DNA of 64,000 bases from Chlamydomonas reinhardtii (taxonomy: Eukaryota; Chlorophyta; Chlorophyceae; Chlamydomonadales; Chlamydomonadaceae). The notes beneath the pieces are model-generated. The model had not been told where the DNA came from, ran no database searches, and saw nothing but the letters and a program-made list of their open reading frames with translations. Where the stretch lies: the NCBI RefSeq assembly GCF_000002595.2, contig NC_057010.1, positions 4,664,190-4,728,189 of the forward strand, in the 5' to 3' direction. Of the stretch, positions 34,347 to 46,500 are shown piece by piece (positions within the stretch are counted from its first letter, which is position 1; each line of letters opens with the position of its first letter). The position numbers and the translations under genes are program-made.

Positions 34347-36571
34347 ATGTCGCAAGCAGCGCTGCTTGAGAAGAAGCTAGACCTGAGCCTTGATGACCTG
34401 ATCAAGCAGGCGCATACCTCCAACAAACCGGCCGCGAAGGGCGCCGGGCGTGGGGCCGGGAACGCGCCCAAGGTCGTGGGCAAGGCAGCGGTGGGTGACG
34501 TCGGAACAGCCGTGTCGAACCTGGGATACCCACAGGCCTGTTGATACTAAGAGAGCCCAGGGGCAGTGTTATCTTGGCTTGCAAGCGTTGTGTTTGGCAT
34601 GGGTGGAGTGGCTCCTACAAGCAGCCGGCCGCCCTGCCGGAGAGTGCGGCGTGTGTGCCAGGGTCTTGGACGCCGGACCTTAGTCATCCTCCCGCATTCG
34701 TCCTTCCGTTACGCGCGCAGGGCCGCGCGCCCGTTGCTGTGAAGGCTGGAGCAGCGGGCAAGCGCCAGGTCAGTTCTAGAGAGCTTTGGGACCATATATG
34801 TCAAACCATGTGGTGCAGCGCATCAGTCATGCATCGCAGCACACACCTGACGTGCGTGACAACCTGCCTGAGCCTGACAACCTGATGCCATGCAATGTTG
34901 GTCGCTGGTGGCCTCCGCAGCTGATCCGTGCCAAGCGCCAAGCTCCTGCCGCTGCGGCACCTGCGGCTCAGCGCCGTGCGCCCAAGGTGCTGCAGGCGAA
35001 GCAGACGACCACCCTGAAGAAGTGAGCGCGCTCAGGAAGGGGAATGCACGGGATGCGCAGCATGCGCGGCCTCTGTTAGATTCTTGGAGTAGATGCCTTG
35101 CTGTTGCGCAAGTGTGATACCATGGGCTCTTGCAAGGCGTCCGCTCACGCGGTTGCGCGCTGGCCTTGTGTGCAGGGGTGCGGCGCCGGCTGCCCGTGCC
35201 GGCCGCGCCCGCGCGCCCGTGGCAGTGGGCCGTGCGGCCAACGTGCGCCAGAACCTGGCGCGGCGGATCGTGAGCAAAGCTGTGGCGCCCAAGCAGGTGA
35301 GCGCATAGACAGTGCGAACGGGTCGCGCTGCGAATAACGCACACGGTAGCACTGTAATGCCACACGTGGCGGGGGGGGGCGCGGGGAACCGGCACAGAGC
35401 AGGAGCGAGTGCATGTGCATCTGGGTCGCACACGGGAAGCGAAACCAACATAACCACGGAGCGCGGGTGGCAAGATTGCGGTATTGGTCGGGAGGGCCTC
35501 GAGCAGCGCGGTACGCCAAGAGGTTACAGACACAGGTCCTTAGACCCCGCCACTCACCTTCGCACCCCACACATTGTGTTGGTCGTGTACGTGCAGCTCG
35601 CCGCGGCACCCCGCCAGCGCGCCGTGGTCCAGAAGGCCCGGGCGGCGGCCAACGCGGCCCTGGCCCCCCGCCAGCGCCAGCCCGTGGCCCGCCAGCAGGC
35701 GCCGCGCCAGCCCCGCCAGCAGGTGAGCCATGGAAGCTATGAGAGGCTCGTCGCAGACTGGAGGTGGCTTACGGAATAACCCGACTCGGAGTGTCAAGGG
35801 CTTATGTTGGTTGGGCAGTTGGATAAGGTTTAGCACCTTCTGGCAGCCACTTCATGCGCACGCGCCACATCAAACTAACGACGGCGCCTTCATGTGGTTC
35901 TACCATTGCAGATTGTGTACGCTGCGCCTGCCCCCGCACCCCGCCGCCAGCAGCCGCAACCGCGCCAGCAGCAGGTGCAGGTGCAGCAGCCGCGCCAGCG
36001 CCCGCAGCAGGTACAGCAGCAGAAGGCGCCTGTCTCGCTGACCCGGCGCATGCGGCAGCAGCGCCAGGACCGGCAGCAGGTGCAGCAGCGCGCGCCGCTG
36101 CGCGTGCAGGCCCAGCCGGTGCAGCAGCAGCAGAGACGCGGTGGCCAGCAACAGCAGCAACAGCAGGTGGTGGTGCGCCGCGTGGTGCCGGCGCCGCGGC
36201 AGCAGCAGCAGCGCCAGATGCTGGGCCGCGTGCAGCAGGGCGGTGTGCGCAAGAACCAGCAGCAGCAGCAGCAGCAGGCGCCGCAGCGCCGCGCACCCGT
36301 GTTCACCGGCGCCAATAACAACGCCGGCGGCCGGCGCCGCGGCGGCGGCCAGCAGCAGCCACAGCAGCAACAGGCGCGCACGATTGTCGTGCAGCGGCAG
36401 CACCTGCAGCAGGCGCCGGCTCGCGGCAACAACCGCCAGGCCGGTGGCAACCGCGGGCGGCCTCAGCAGCAGCAACAGCGACAACGGGCGCCAGTGTACG
36501 TGGCGCAGCAGCAGCCGCAGGGCGGGCGAGGCGGCGGCGGCGGTGGCCGCGGCCGGCGCGGCCGCCGGTAA
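34347..36571 (+). CDS. Gln/RGG-rich protein with UAP56-binding motif, putative mRNA-export adaptor
   Basis: Exons: 34347-34490, 34721-34768, 34921-35021, 35176-35296, 35597-35722, 35912-36571, in frame to about 399 residues. Residues 11-20 (LDLSLDDLIK) match the UAP56-binding motif (consensus LDMSLDDIIK) at the N-terminus of ALY/REF, UIF and plant UIEF proteins, which hand mRNPs to the export receptor. The rest is basic and low-complexity: Ala/Arg/Gln segments, long Gln runs, and a C-terminal RGG-like tail (GGRGGGGGGRGRRGRR) that should bind RNA. No RRM is seen, so it resembles UIF/UIEF more than ALY. The start is the first ATG and puts the motif at the terminus, as in the family. TGTAA lies at 37100-37104. 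Role inferred from motif and composition. Confidence 0.78.
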
Positions 36572-37099
36572 GCGGCGCGTGCTGTCGCCTCTCTTTGGGC
36601 ATGCAGTGAGGGTCGGAGCATAGGTGGCGCCCCGAGTTGGACGGCTGGCATGCTGGGAGTTGCAGCGTTACTCAGTAGCGGCCCATGTAGTAGGTGTGCG
36701 GTGCGATCTGGTGACACTGAAATAGGACGAACACAGCATAGCGTGGCCCTTGCAACATGCAAGATGCGGCCAGCAGACGAGTTGGGTTGCTGGGACACAT
36801 CAGGTGAAGGGAGCAACGATGGGCTCGATACGGTAACCACTGTTCGGGAGTGAGCGGACTGTTGTGAAAGTGCCTGCTCGTGGTGTATGATAGCATGCAT
36901 GTGTGTGTATGGGCTGTGGCGTGTCAGCACCTCTGCCCCCTGTTGTTTGATTTTGGATATGAAGAGCTGCACTGGAGTGCAGCGACACGAACAGTAGAAT
37001 GGTCACGATTCACGAGAGGTCAGGTGGCATCCGTTCACATTGAGCTGGTGCTAGGTCAGTGACGTACGCGGTCCGCATGTGCGAGCTTGCACGGCATCC

Positions 37100-37104
37100 T
37101 GTAA
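37100..37104 (+). promoter_or_regulatory. TGTAA polyadenylation motif
   Basis: First TGTAA downstream of the stop at 36571, giving a 3' UTR of about 0.55 kb, typical for volvocine genes. Confidence 0.5.
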
Positions 37105-38090
37105 ACAGAACAATTCATTCTCTCAATCGCAAGCGCCCGCAGCCCACCACCTGCGGCCCAGTCCACCAACGGTCCCTCACATGAGGTGCCGGACATGGAC
37201 AACTTACAGCCTTGCAGCTGTACTGTCACAGACAGTGGGACAGACAGACCCGCATGCCATCACCGCGTCGCCGGCAATGCGTTTGGCCATTGTCTTGCAC
37301 CACGGCGAAGCCGCCTAGCACCCAACCACCGTGCGAACCTTGCTAAAAAGCAGGAAAGTGCCCCATCATGCCCGCCCAGTCCCACCATGCGTCCGTCTAG
37401 GCGTCAGATCAGTAACCCCAGAACACCCGAAGTCCCGAACTCAAGGTGTCCACCACCCCCCATGCATGCAGGCGTTTGTGTCGAGGGCTGGGGCCTGGGA
37501 TTTGGAACTGGGGTGTGTGATGGGACAGGGTTTAGGCAGGTTGGCGAGGTCCCGTAGGGTGCAGCTGACCTGGGATTTGGAACTGGGGTGGCGGCTCCAT
37601 CTTAGGCGAGTAAGTTAGGTGCGGTAATAAGCCCTGCGCATGATCCACCCGCTGTAAGTCTGCATACTGCAACTGCAACCTTAGCCACTTGAGGCTGGGA
37701 TATGAGGCGGGCTGGATGGAGGATGCAGCCGTCTCTTGCACTTGATGCTCTAGCCACTAGACCTGACCGTCCGTGCATGCTACGGTCTGGGCGAGAGGCA
37801 GGGGGGAAGACATCGTGTGCGCATAGCACCCCAGACCAGGGCGTACCATGATGGCTGCCTGCACGAAAGCACACGTGCTTATGGCTGCCAGGCTGTCTGG
37901 ACGCTTACCCGTTTCCCTTCGTCGGGTGCACGCGCGCTGCTGCAGCCGCAATGGCCCTTGTGCCCGTCCATCATACGTGGCGGTAGAGCGGGTGGCGTCC
38001 ATCCTTCATGTGCACAGACCCCTAGATTGTGACCAACGCATCCAATCCCCGTCCCTCAACTCCATGTAAGCCAAGCAACAAGTTTGCGAT

Positions 38091-38095
38091 TTACA
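38091..38095 (-). promoter_or_regulatory. TGTAA polyadenylation motif for the LHC gene
   Basis: TTACA on the plus strand, TGTAA on the LHC strand, 711 bp past its stop. Confidence 0.4.
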
Positions 38096-38805
38096 AGGAT
38101 AGTCGCCGAGTGACGACCATGAGGGATTGTTTCTTCTCGAGGGCCTGTGAAGGCCAACACACACGCTGCGCACCCGCACGGCACACTACGAAAGCCCCGA
38201 CATGCTGTCAGGCTGCCCAACGAAAAACCGCATGCCGAGCATTTCGGACCGTTGCCAGGCGCCTGTCCACCCTAGTTCTGACACCGCCTGTCCAAACCCT
38301 GCACGCCGCACACGTACTCTGGCGCAGCCAGCGCGGCGCGCCCATTCGCGCCCCAGCGCTTCATGCCGCGCCAGCGTCGCCATGTGCAGCGGACCATGCT
38401 GCTGAAAATACAAAATTCATGTCGGCCGCGCAGCACCCCATAGCCCGACATGCTGCCGCCGGCTCCGACGCAAGCAGCTGCGGCCGCCCCAGTGTACCGC
38501 CGCCGGGCTCACGCCACGCGGCAGCCAAGGGAACAGCAGGCACCCGGACCGCTACACTGCACTAGTGCCCCGACACCGTGCGCCTGCCTGAGCCGCTGCT
38601 GTCGCTCCATGAGCTCCACGACTGTTTCCGCTGCTGACCAGCTGCCCACTGCTGCCACCGCTACGCACTCCACCGGCATCAAGGAAACTCGACCGCCGGC
38701 GGCAGAGCTCCAGCCCACAACAGACACGAAGCCCGCATGCGCAGCTCGCCGGCAGCCGGGCGGCCCGCTCAGTCCGTCAGCCCCATACGGGTTGAGGGAA
38801 GGCGC

Positions 38806-40444
38806 TTAGGCGGAGCCCAGGGTCTCGGGCAGGTGGGTCAGGTAGTAGGTGATGTTCTTGCCGAAGGGGTCAGCCAGGTGGGCAGTCAGACCCTCAATGG
38901 GCTGGGTGCGGGTGGCCAGGGCCTGGACGCAGAAGCCAATGAAGGCAACCTGCGGGCGGACAGAAGTAGAGACATGAGGTTAAGGAATTCGGTCATTCGG
39001 TCAGCTCATATCTGTGGGTGCAACGATGTAGGATTATCTTCATGCCAGCTACGCTGGAGGCATGGCCATACATCACTGGCATCCCACTGCTCGCATCCCT
39101 GGGCGGACCCGTGGCGTTCCCTATAACGCCTGTTAGAAGTGCGCAGCCCTTGCACCAGTCAACCCGACGCACCATGGCCAGGCGGCCGTTCTTGACCTCC
39201 TTGGTGGCCATGGACGGGGAGTTCATGCCAGCGGGGTCGAAGGGGAAGGAGTTGATGAAGCCGGACTGCGCGGGGGCACGAAGAGAGAGAGAAACAGACA
39301 GGCTCAGCGAGATAGCCGGATGCAGTGATCGTATCCAATTCCGCCACGGATACGCTGCTCGCATCACAGGTTGCTGCCTACCGCTGACGCAGACCCCGGG
39401 GTGCCGCGTGGGCACCTCCCCACTGCGCAAGCGCCTCCGTACCTCAGCCCTTCAGCGATCCTGAACGGTCCCGCCCTCGCTCCAGATCCCCTGTTACATC
39501 CCCGTGCTCGCGAAGCAGACCAGCGCCATGTGCACCGCCTCATCCCCACCCGCCCCGCCCCGCCCCGGCCCCGCGCCTCATCCCCGCCCGCCCCGCCCCA
39601 CCGCGGCCCCGCGGCCCCGCGCCTCATCCCCACCCGCCCCGCCCCCCCCCCCCGGCCCCGCGCCTCGCCCTGCTCACAGTGCCGGTCTGCTTGAAGCCCT
39701 GGTAGCGCTTAATCTCCAGGAAGCCCATCACGATGAACTCAATGGGGGTCAGAGCCTGGGCAGGGATGTCGTACTCCTTAGCGCCAGCCTCCCACCAAGC
39801 GGGGGTCACGCCCAGCAGCTCCTGGCCCAGGATACCGGCCACGGCCATCATGGCCCAGCGGCCGTTGGTCTTCTCGGCCTCAGCATACCTGATCAAGGAG
39901 ATAGTCGGGCCAAGTCAGCGACGGGGGCAGCTCGGCAGCATCGCGAAGAAAGAGCAATTTTGGCACCTGTGGTAGAAACTTACCACTTGAGGCGGCCCTC
40001 GTCCTGGCCCAGGCCCAGAGGGTCGAAGCCGTTGTCACCTACAATCCAGTGTCGGTCGAGGCTGGTCAGATCACCTGGACTCGCTGAAACTCTTTGCGCT
40101 GATGCCGAATGCAAGCGACGGGAGCGTCAGTCCCCCGCAACTCCGCTGATCGGCATGCAATTCGACACATGTGAGCGCCAGCGTTCACATTCAAGAGCTG
40201 CCGCGACTTTTCGCCTCGTCGACGCGCCAAAGTGCTGCATTCAGCTTAGTGCTTGCCCCATCACACTGCTCCCCGACTAGTAAAATGTCGCCGCGGGCTC
40301 CTCACCGGCCAGAGCGCCCTTCAGGTGGGCAGGGGGGTTCAGGCCGGGCAGCCAGGTGGGGCGAGCGGACGCGGCAGCGACAACGCGCTGACCGCGGACG
40401 GGGGCACGGCGGCCCAGCGCAACCTGGCTCTTAGCAGCGATCAT
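38806..40444 (-). CDS. Light-harvesting chlorophyll a/b-binding protein of photosystem I (LHCI-type)
   Basis: Thylakoid antenna protein that binds chlorophylls and carotenoids. Exons in transcript order: 40444-40306, 40038-39984, 39888-39678, 39265-39173, 38949-38806, in frame to 213 residues. A basic Ala-rich transit peptide is followed by the LHC N-terminal motif (RPTWLPGLNPPAHLKGALAG, then DNGFDPLGLG). Helix B has EAEKTNGRWAM and helix A has ATKEVKNGRLAM, so both generic-motif Glu/Arg pairs are intact. The residue at the Chl a603 ligand position is Asn (N73) rather than His, as in red-shifted plant Lhca3/Lhca4. From memory, C. reinhardtii LHCA2, LHCA4 and LHCA9 share this, and the short length would best suit LHCA9. 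The symbol is left blank because the paralogue cannot be settled by eye. Confidence 0.93.
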
Positions 40445-40639
40445 CTTTCAATGAGCTAGGACTGGTGTGACGTGAGCGTAACACAAAGCGGTCCGTTCCG
40501 CGGAAGGGCACAAAGCCAACGCGATTGAGAAGATCCGGCCATCTCGTCCGTACATCTGCCTGTTTTCTTGGCCGGTTAAAATGGAAGGTAATGATTATCA
40601 ATTTGCGGTCATGTTCATCCATTTGCTGACCTATTTGTC

Positions 40640-40866
40640 CGCCCCGCCCCGCCCCGCCCCGCCCCGCCCCGCCCCGCCCCGCCCCTCCCCTCCCCTCCCC
40701 TCCCCTCCCCTNNNNNNNNNNNNNNNNNNNNNNNNNNNNNNNNNNNNNNNNNNNNNNNNNNNNNNNNNNNNNNNNNNNNNNNNNNNNNNNNNNNNNNNNN
40801 NNNNNNNNNNNTCCCCTCCCCTCCCCTCCCCTCCCCTCCCCTCCCCTCCCCTCCCCTCCCCTCCCT
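40640..40866. repeat. GCCCC/CCCCT satellite containing an assembly gap
   Basis: A GCCCC run (40640-40683) passes into a CCCCT run that continues to about 40866. The interval 40712-40811 is a run of exactly 100 N, a conventional placeholder, so the true array length is unknown. Confidence 0.9.
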
Positions 40867-40870
40867 TACC

Positions 40871-41281
40871 TTATGGGAATCCATGTGTGCGTCTCCAGCT
40901 AAAGAGGCGCAGAAGATCCACACCAGTCAGCTGAGCCACGGCGTTGCTCCACACATGGTTCAATGGTATCGACCGGCCCTCCAAGCTGCTCCATTCGCTG
41001 TAGGCAGCCTTCAGCAGCCGCGCCTGATCCTCGGTGAAGACCCGACGGCCGACCGGCTGCTGGTCAGCCACCCGGTGCCAGGCCTGCTGCAGTGCCACCA
41101 GCACCTGGGCACCGGCGTCCGGGTCCCGGGCAGCATTGCGGCGGTCACGTGCTTCTGTGCCACCCTTGCTGGCCCACGCAGATTGTTGCTGCAACATAAT
41201 GAAAATGGAAAACAAGCGGGTTGATTGTCGGTTATAGAGGTCAGGGTGGGCGTTTGGCGCGAAGAACGCCGCTTGCAGCAT
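40871..41281 (-). CDS. Small homeodomain-like protein or fragment, unknown
   Basis: Open frame of 136 codons from an ATG at 41281; the gene model is uncertain. The C-terminal half reads RRVFTEDQARLLKAAYSEW, then a loop, then VWSNAVAQLTG, then VDLLRLFSWRRTHG. The F-T-x-x-Q...L...Y first helix, the W..A...G second helix and a third helix ending in WRR resemble a divergent homeodomain-type fold. The stop overlaps an ideal donor (CCATAAG/GTAAGG) and the frame ends beside the satellite and gap, so a 3' exon could be missing. A possible acceptor (TTGCAG) lies upstream of QQQSAWASK. It may be a remnant of a larger gene. Confidence 0.35.
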   Translation of the reverse strand: MLQAAFFAPNAHPDLYNRQSTRLFSIFIMLQQQSAWASKGGTEARDRRNAARDPDAGAQVLVALQQAWHRVADQQPVGRRVFTEDQARLLKAAYSEWSSLEGRSIPLNHVWSNAVAQLTGVDLLRLFSWRRTHGFP

Positions 41282-42252
41282 GCTGGGCGACGGTTCGTCT
41301 GAATTGGGCGTTCGCTCAGCGGCGGGCACCAAACACTACATGTAATCTAGCAGTGCTTATGCGATGTCAAATGCCCTACTTCCCAAGCACGCTGGAGCGG
41401 ACCCCTGGTTCGCTGCGGCGTGCCTGGGGCGGCCCCGCCCTGCACGCTGCAACAACTAGCCAAAATAAGTTGGACATTCGCGTTGCAACCAGCTGGCCAA
41501 ACTCAACTTTACAGCTGCGGACCCCTCCAGACCCCTCAGGTCAACAGCCCCGTACGGGGGTCTGCAGCGTGGAGCTGCAGGCACGAGTCCTGTTGAATCA
41601 ATGCAAACGTTACATCAACTTTGGCCCGCCAGCGCCAACTCGCCAATTACTGTCTTCATCAGCTCAAGGGCTCCACTAAGCTTCAATACCACTCGCCCGT
41701 GTGCGGTCCCTGGGCACGCGCATAATCCGCAACCATAAGCAACCCCCACCTGCACCCGCAGCCCTGCATCCAATCTGCCTGCTTCTCCAGGCGTGCACAC
41801 ACGCATGCCACCTGCCTCGAGCATACAGGCTGCGTCCTACAGCTATCTGGTGCCCTGTGGTCGTACTAGCTAGCCCGCACAAGCCTTCTAACTGCCGTGC
41901 CCTGCCAGCCACCGACTCCGCCAGCGACTCGGCCCACGACCATGTTGTCGCAGTCCAAAACAAAAACTACCTGCCTCCTGACCGCATACCGTGTGCCTAC
42001 CGACCCTGCCGCTGCCTGCCTGCCTGACGTACCGCACATACATACTTACATGCCCCCAGTATACGCTAGTGCAGCTACTGCCTGGCCTGCTGTGTCCTAC
42101 CCTGCTACTCTGTCTGACCTGGCACTCCTGGCCGATCACGCGCACGCGTGTTTCCCACACCCCGACTGCACGCATGCCCCCCCCCCCCAGGGCAGCTGGC
42201 TGGGCAAACGGTTTCCATGCCGGCGGCACGCACGTCACACCACCGCGCCAGC
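41282..42252. other. Spacer 3' of NYN gene A
   Basis: No supported gene. A reverse-strand TGTAA at 42046-42050 probably marks the 3' end of NYN gene A, about 205 bp past its stop. Confidence 0.5.
42046..42050 (-). promoter_or_regulatory. TGTAA polyadenylation motif for NYN gene A
   Basis: TTACA on the plus strand is the first reverse-strand TGTAA beyond the stop codon at 42253. Confidence 0.5.
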
Positions 42253-42804
42253 CTACATTGCCACGCACCCCGGGCTGCTGGCAAGCCCGCCAGCCGCGCC
42301 GGCCACAGCAGGGCTGCTGTCGGCAGGCCGCGAGGGACTGCTGGCCGTGGCTGCCGTGGGGCTTGCGGCAGCTGTGGGGCTGGCAGTCGCGTGGCCGACA
42401 GCCGGCGCAGCCGCTTGCGGCATGGGTTCAGCCGCTTGCAGCGCCACGGCCGCTTGCGGCATTGGTTCAGCCGCTTGCGGAGCCACGGCCGCTTGCGGCA
42501 TGGGTTCAGCCGCTTGCGGAGCCACGGCAGGCACCGCTCCTGTAAGCCCCGCGCGCTCCGCAGCGGCGTCGGCAGCAGCTACGGCGACTGCAACCGCGCG
42601 GTCGTAGGCCGCGGTGCCGGGAACGGCGGGCGCGCCTACGCACATGCGGGCTGCGGCAGCGACGCCACCCCCCAGCTGCTGCGCAGCTGCCGCTGCCGCA
42701 GGCACCGCCAGCACCAGCCGCGGCAGCGGCAGCGGCGCAGCCGCACCTGCCGGGCCGCCGTGTGCTGCCGCCGGAGGCGCCGCCCTGCCCCTGGCAGGCT
42801 GCGG

Positions 42805-42840
<36 letters not shown>

Positions 42841-43492
42841 GGCGTCGGCTCCTGCTCCTGCCCCTGCTGCTGGCCCCGCCGCCGCGACCTCCAGCTGCCG
42901 CTGCACGTGCTTGTTCAGCAGGGCCTTCAGGGCGAGGGTGGCGGCCCGCACGATGGGGTGCGGGTTGCCGCGGGGCTGCGCGGCGCACGTGATGTTCAGG
43001 TGCCCCGCCACTCCCGCCTTGGCGACCGTTGCCTTCATGCGGCAGCCGTGTGAGTGGGCCCTGCGCACGCCAGGACAGGACAGCCAGGGGGCGAGCGGGG
43101 TCCGGGTTGGGGTTGGGAGGCGCGGAATGGTGTGGTGACATGGCGACAGGGCAGGACTGCAAGGGCAGGGCTGCGCAGGGAGGGCAAGCATGCCGTTGCT
43201 GTCATCGCCGGCCAGCTGCCTGCTGCGCCAGCGCCGAGCACAAACCCGCCTAAAGGCAAAGTAAGCCTCACAGCCGCTCATGCCAGCTCCCAAACAGCTC
43301 CCATCCGTCCGCCCATGCCCCCCATGCTACCGTACTGCCGTATCCCGACGGACCTTCACCCACCCTATGGGCTGGCGGTTGGCTTCGGGGTCCCGTGTCT
43401 CCGCTGAACGGCATGTACTAGGGGCGCCCCCACCACCATGAGTCCATGACACACACAACTACACTGTACTCACAGACGCTGTTTCCCTTCAC

Positions 43493-43533
<41 letters not shown>

Positions 43534-46500
43534 ACACGAGACTCACAGCAAGTGCATGGCCTGGAACTCGGGCGTGTTGATGGCCTTGGCGACGGACAGC
43601 CAGGCACACGCATGCTCCAGCGCGTTCTGGGGGTCCGGCGACCTGCGCACCGCCTCCAGGGCGTGCAGATCCAGCTGCACCCGGGCCCGCCTCTGCTTCG
43701 CCCCGGGACGCCCCTTTGCCGGCAGCTCCTCCACTTCAAAGTCAACCTCGCCTGCGCTCCCGTAGCCGTAGCCGTCGTCATCGCCACCGGCCGCAGCTCC
43801 TCTGGCACCGGCACCGGCGCCATGGCCGGCGCCAGCGAGCGGCATCGCTGCCATGGCCGTGCCGCCGCCGTGGCTGCCGCCGGCCTGCCCGGCCTGCGCC
43901 GCCAACCCATGTGCAGCCGCCCCTGCGGCCGCACCGCCGGCCGCCGCAGATCCGCCTGGGGCGGCTGCGCGCTGCTCGGCCGCCGCCGCCGCCGCCATGA
44001 GCGCGAGGGTCCGCGGATACTCTGCCGGGGGCGCTCCGCCCGCAGCGCCCGCAGCGCCCGCGCCACCCGCGCCGCCGGCTTCGCCCTGTGCCAGCGGGTT
44101 CACCACACGGTGTTGGAGCAGGAGTGCGTCTAACCGGGCACGGAGGGCGGCGCAGGCGGCGCGCACCGCCTGCTGCGGGTCCACGTGGTGCATGCGCGTG
44201 GCGCGGCTGAGGACCAGTTCGGCGGTGTGCACCTCGTTATTGCGGAGCCGCAGCTGCACCTTGAGCTTGCAGCCGTGCTTCTTGGCGCTGCAGGACAGCG
44301 GGAGCGGGGGCGGGGCGGCAAGGGCCGTCAATTGCAGGACAGAGTGATCAGGGGCGGGGCGGGGCGGTAGAGCAATGCAGGCGAAAGGGGTGGAGGTGAG
44401 AGGGAGCCTGGGTGCTGAGTCAGGAGGCGGCTGGGCAGGCCCCTGCGCCCGCATCACTGCCACAATACCCGAATGCCATCGGCTCAATCTTGACGCCCAG
44501 CCCACAGTCTTGCGCCTTCCAAGCTGCCCCTTCCCCCAACCCCGGAGCGCCCAACCGCCCGCCCGCCCGCGCCCCTCCAGCGCTCGCCGGCTCCGGCCCC
44601 GGCCCCCGGCCCCGGCCCCGGCCCCAGCCCCGGCCATGGCCCCGGCTTCGGCCCCGGCCTCACATCTGAGAGAGACTTTTGAAGTCGGGCGTGTTCCGAG
44701 TCCGTTCCCACACCAGCCAGTTGTAGACCAGCCGCAGCGCCTGCGCGGCGTCGCCCGCCGCCTGCACCGCCTGCAATGAGGCCAGCGGCACCGTGTCCCG
44801 CGCGCTGCGCTTGGGCTGCCGCGCCCTCAGTCCCCGACCCTGCTGGTGCTGCTGGGGGTGCTGGTGAGGGTGCTGGTGGTGGGAATGGGGCAGCTGGTGT
44901 TTTTGATAGGGATGCTGCTGGTAGGGATGCTGCTGATAGGGATACTGCAGGTGGGGTTCCTGGAGGTGTTGTTGCATGGGCATGTCCTCCACAAGCACCA
45001 CGTCGTCACCATCCTCGTCCTCATCCTCCTCGTCGTCCTCGCCACTGTCGTCCAGGATCTCAATGGCGTCGTCCTCGCCGCCGCGGCCATCACCCTCGCC
45101 CGCCGCGCCGGCGGCACCGACAGCGGCAGCGGCAGCGACATCGCCACCGACACCAGCAGCACCGCCGCTGCCGCCGCCGCCAGCACCCGGCACGTCAGCA
45201 TCTCGCTCGTGCCGCGGTGCCTTGGCGGCGGCGCCGCCCTCCGGCTCCTCCAGCGCCTCAGCCTTGCGCTTTGCACCCACCACCGGCAGCGCTGTCGCCG
45301 CCATCGCCGCAGCCGCGCCTGCAGCCGCGCCTACAGCGCCAGCAACACCGGCTGCCCAGCCCGCCCCGGCCTCGACCTTCAACGGGAGGCCCGGCTGCAG
45401 CTGCTGCGGCCCACTGTCTGTCAGCAAAAACCTCATCCATGGCCCTGGCCCCGCGCCTGCGCCCGCGGCTGCGCCCACACCCGCACCCGCACCCGTGCCC
45501 GCGCTCACACCCGCGCCCGCGCCCGGCCCTGCAGCTGCAGCCGCTCTTGCAGCTGCAGCTGCGCCTGCTGCTGCTGCTGCAGCGCCTGCCGCAGCGCCTG
45601 CCGCTGCGCCCACGCCCATGCCAGCGGCCGCTGGGCCGCCCCTGCCTGCGCCCGGCCGCGGGTACAGCGCCGACAGCAACATGTCCGCGGCGCGAGCACC
45701 GCCCTTGCGGGCGCCGCGTGTGCCGCGACCCCAGAGCGGAGCGCTGTGGCGGCCGCCGCCGCTGCCGCCACCGCCACCGCGCTGCGGCTGGTGGTGCTGC
45801 GGCTGCTGCAGCTGCGTTGGTTGCTGCTGGCGGGTGCCGTGCTTGCCGAGCCAGTAGGTGAGAAAATCCTGCCACTCCGCGTGCCAGGCATTGGCGCGGC
45901 CGCTGATGGCCTCCCTGCGCGTGCGGGTGTGTGTGCGTGTGGCGCGGGAGGGCACAGCCGGGCATTGGCGACTGGAAGACCGTATTCAGGTGTCCCCAGG
46001 GATCTCCTGCAGCCGCCGCCATGCCGCCGCCCCCACGCCATCGCCCCCTATCGCCGGCCCCATGCCACTGCCTCCTATCACCGCCCCCCATCCCAGCCGT
46101 GCGCCCCAAGTACCCGCCTGCCGCACCCACAGGAGTTTGCCGCTCGTCACAAAGGCGGGGTGCAGCACCTCCACGCACATGCCCGCGTCCATGGCCTTGC
46201 GCACACGGGAGGTGAAGTCGTCGTCGCCCGTGATGAGCACGAGCACGCCCTGTGCCGCGCGGCCGGTGGCGATCTGCCGCTCAATGAAGCCGTCAATTTG
46301 CTGCACAGGAGGGGCACGCATGGCGTTGAGAGACGTGCGGGATAAAGGATTGTAGCACGTGTGGACAGGGCCACACACGCCACGCTTGGCCCGGGCGCGT
46401 TCCCGGCTCCTTTGTGCCCGCGTGTGCCTCAGCAGTCATGAACGACCCGCACGGGCCTGCAAGCCCCTTCGTGCGCAGGCATAGGCACCATGCACAGGTA

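Larger units (their letters stand above)
36572..38805. other. Convergent 3' region between the UAP56-motif gene and the LHC gene
   Basis: Holds the two facing 3' UTRs: TGTAA at 37100-37104 on the plus strand and reverse TGTAA at 38091-38095. A 20-bp segment (TGGGATTTGGAACTGGGGTG) occurs twice, at about 37497 and 37571. No coding signal recognised. Confidence 0.55.

Noticed and set aside
37495-37770. tRNA-derived SINE on the minus strand (A-box-like GGTCTAGTGGCTAGAGC, B-box-like GTTCCAAATCC)
   Set aside because: The two boxes are about 165 nt apart and the B box departs from consensus, so a tRNA-type promoter is not credible.
44846-46345. 499-codon forward frame across NYN gene A
   Set aside because: Shadow of the long Ala/Gly exon. 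The reverse strand carries the NYN motifs and consistent splicing shared with two paralogues.
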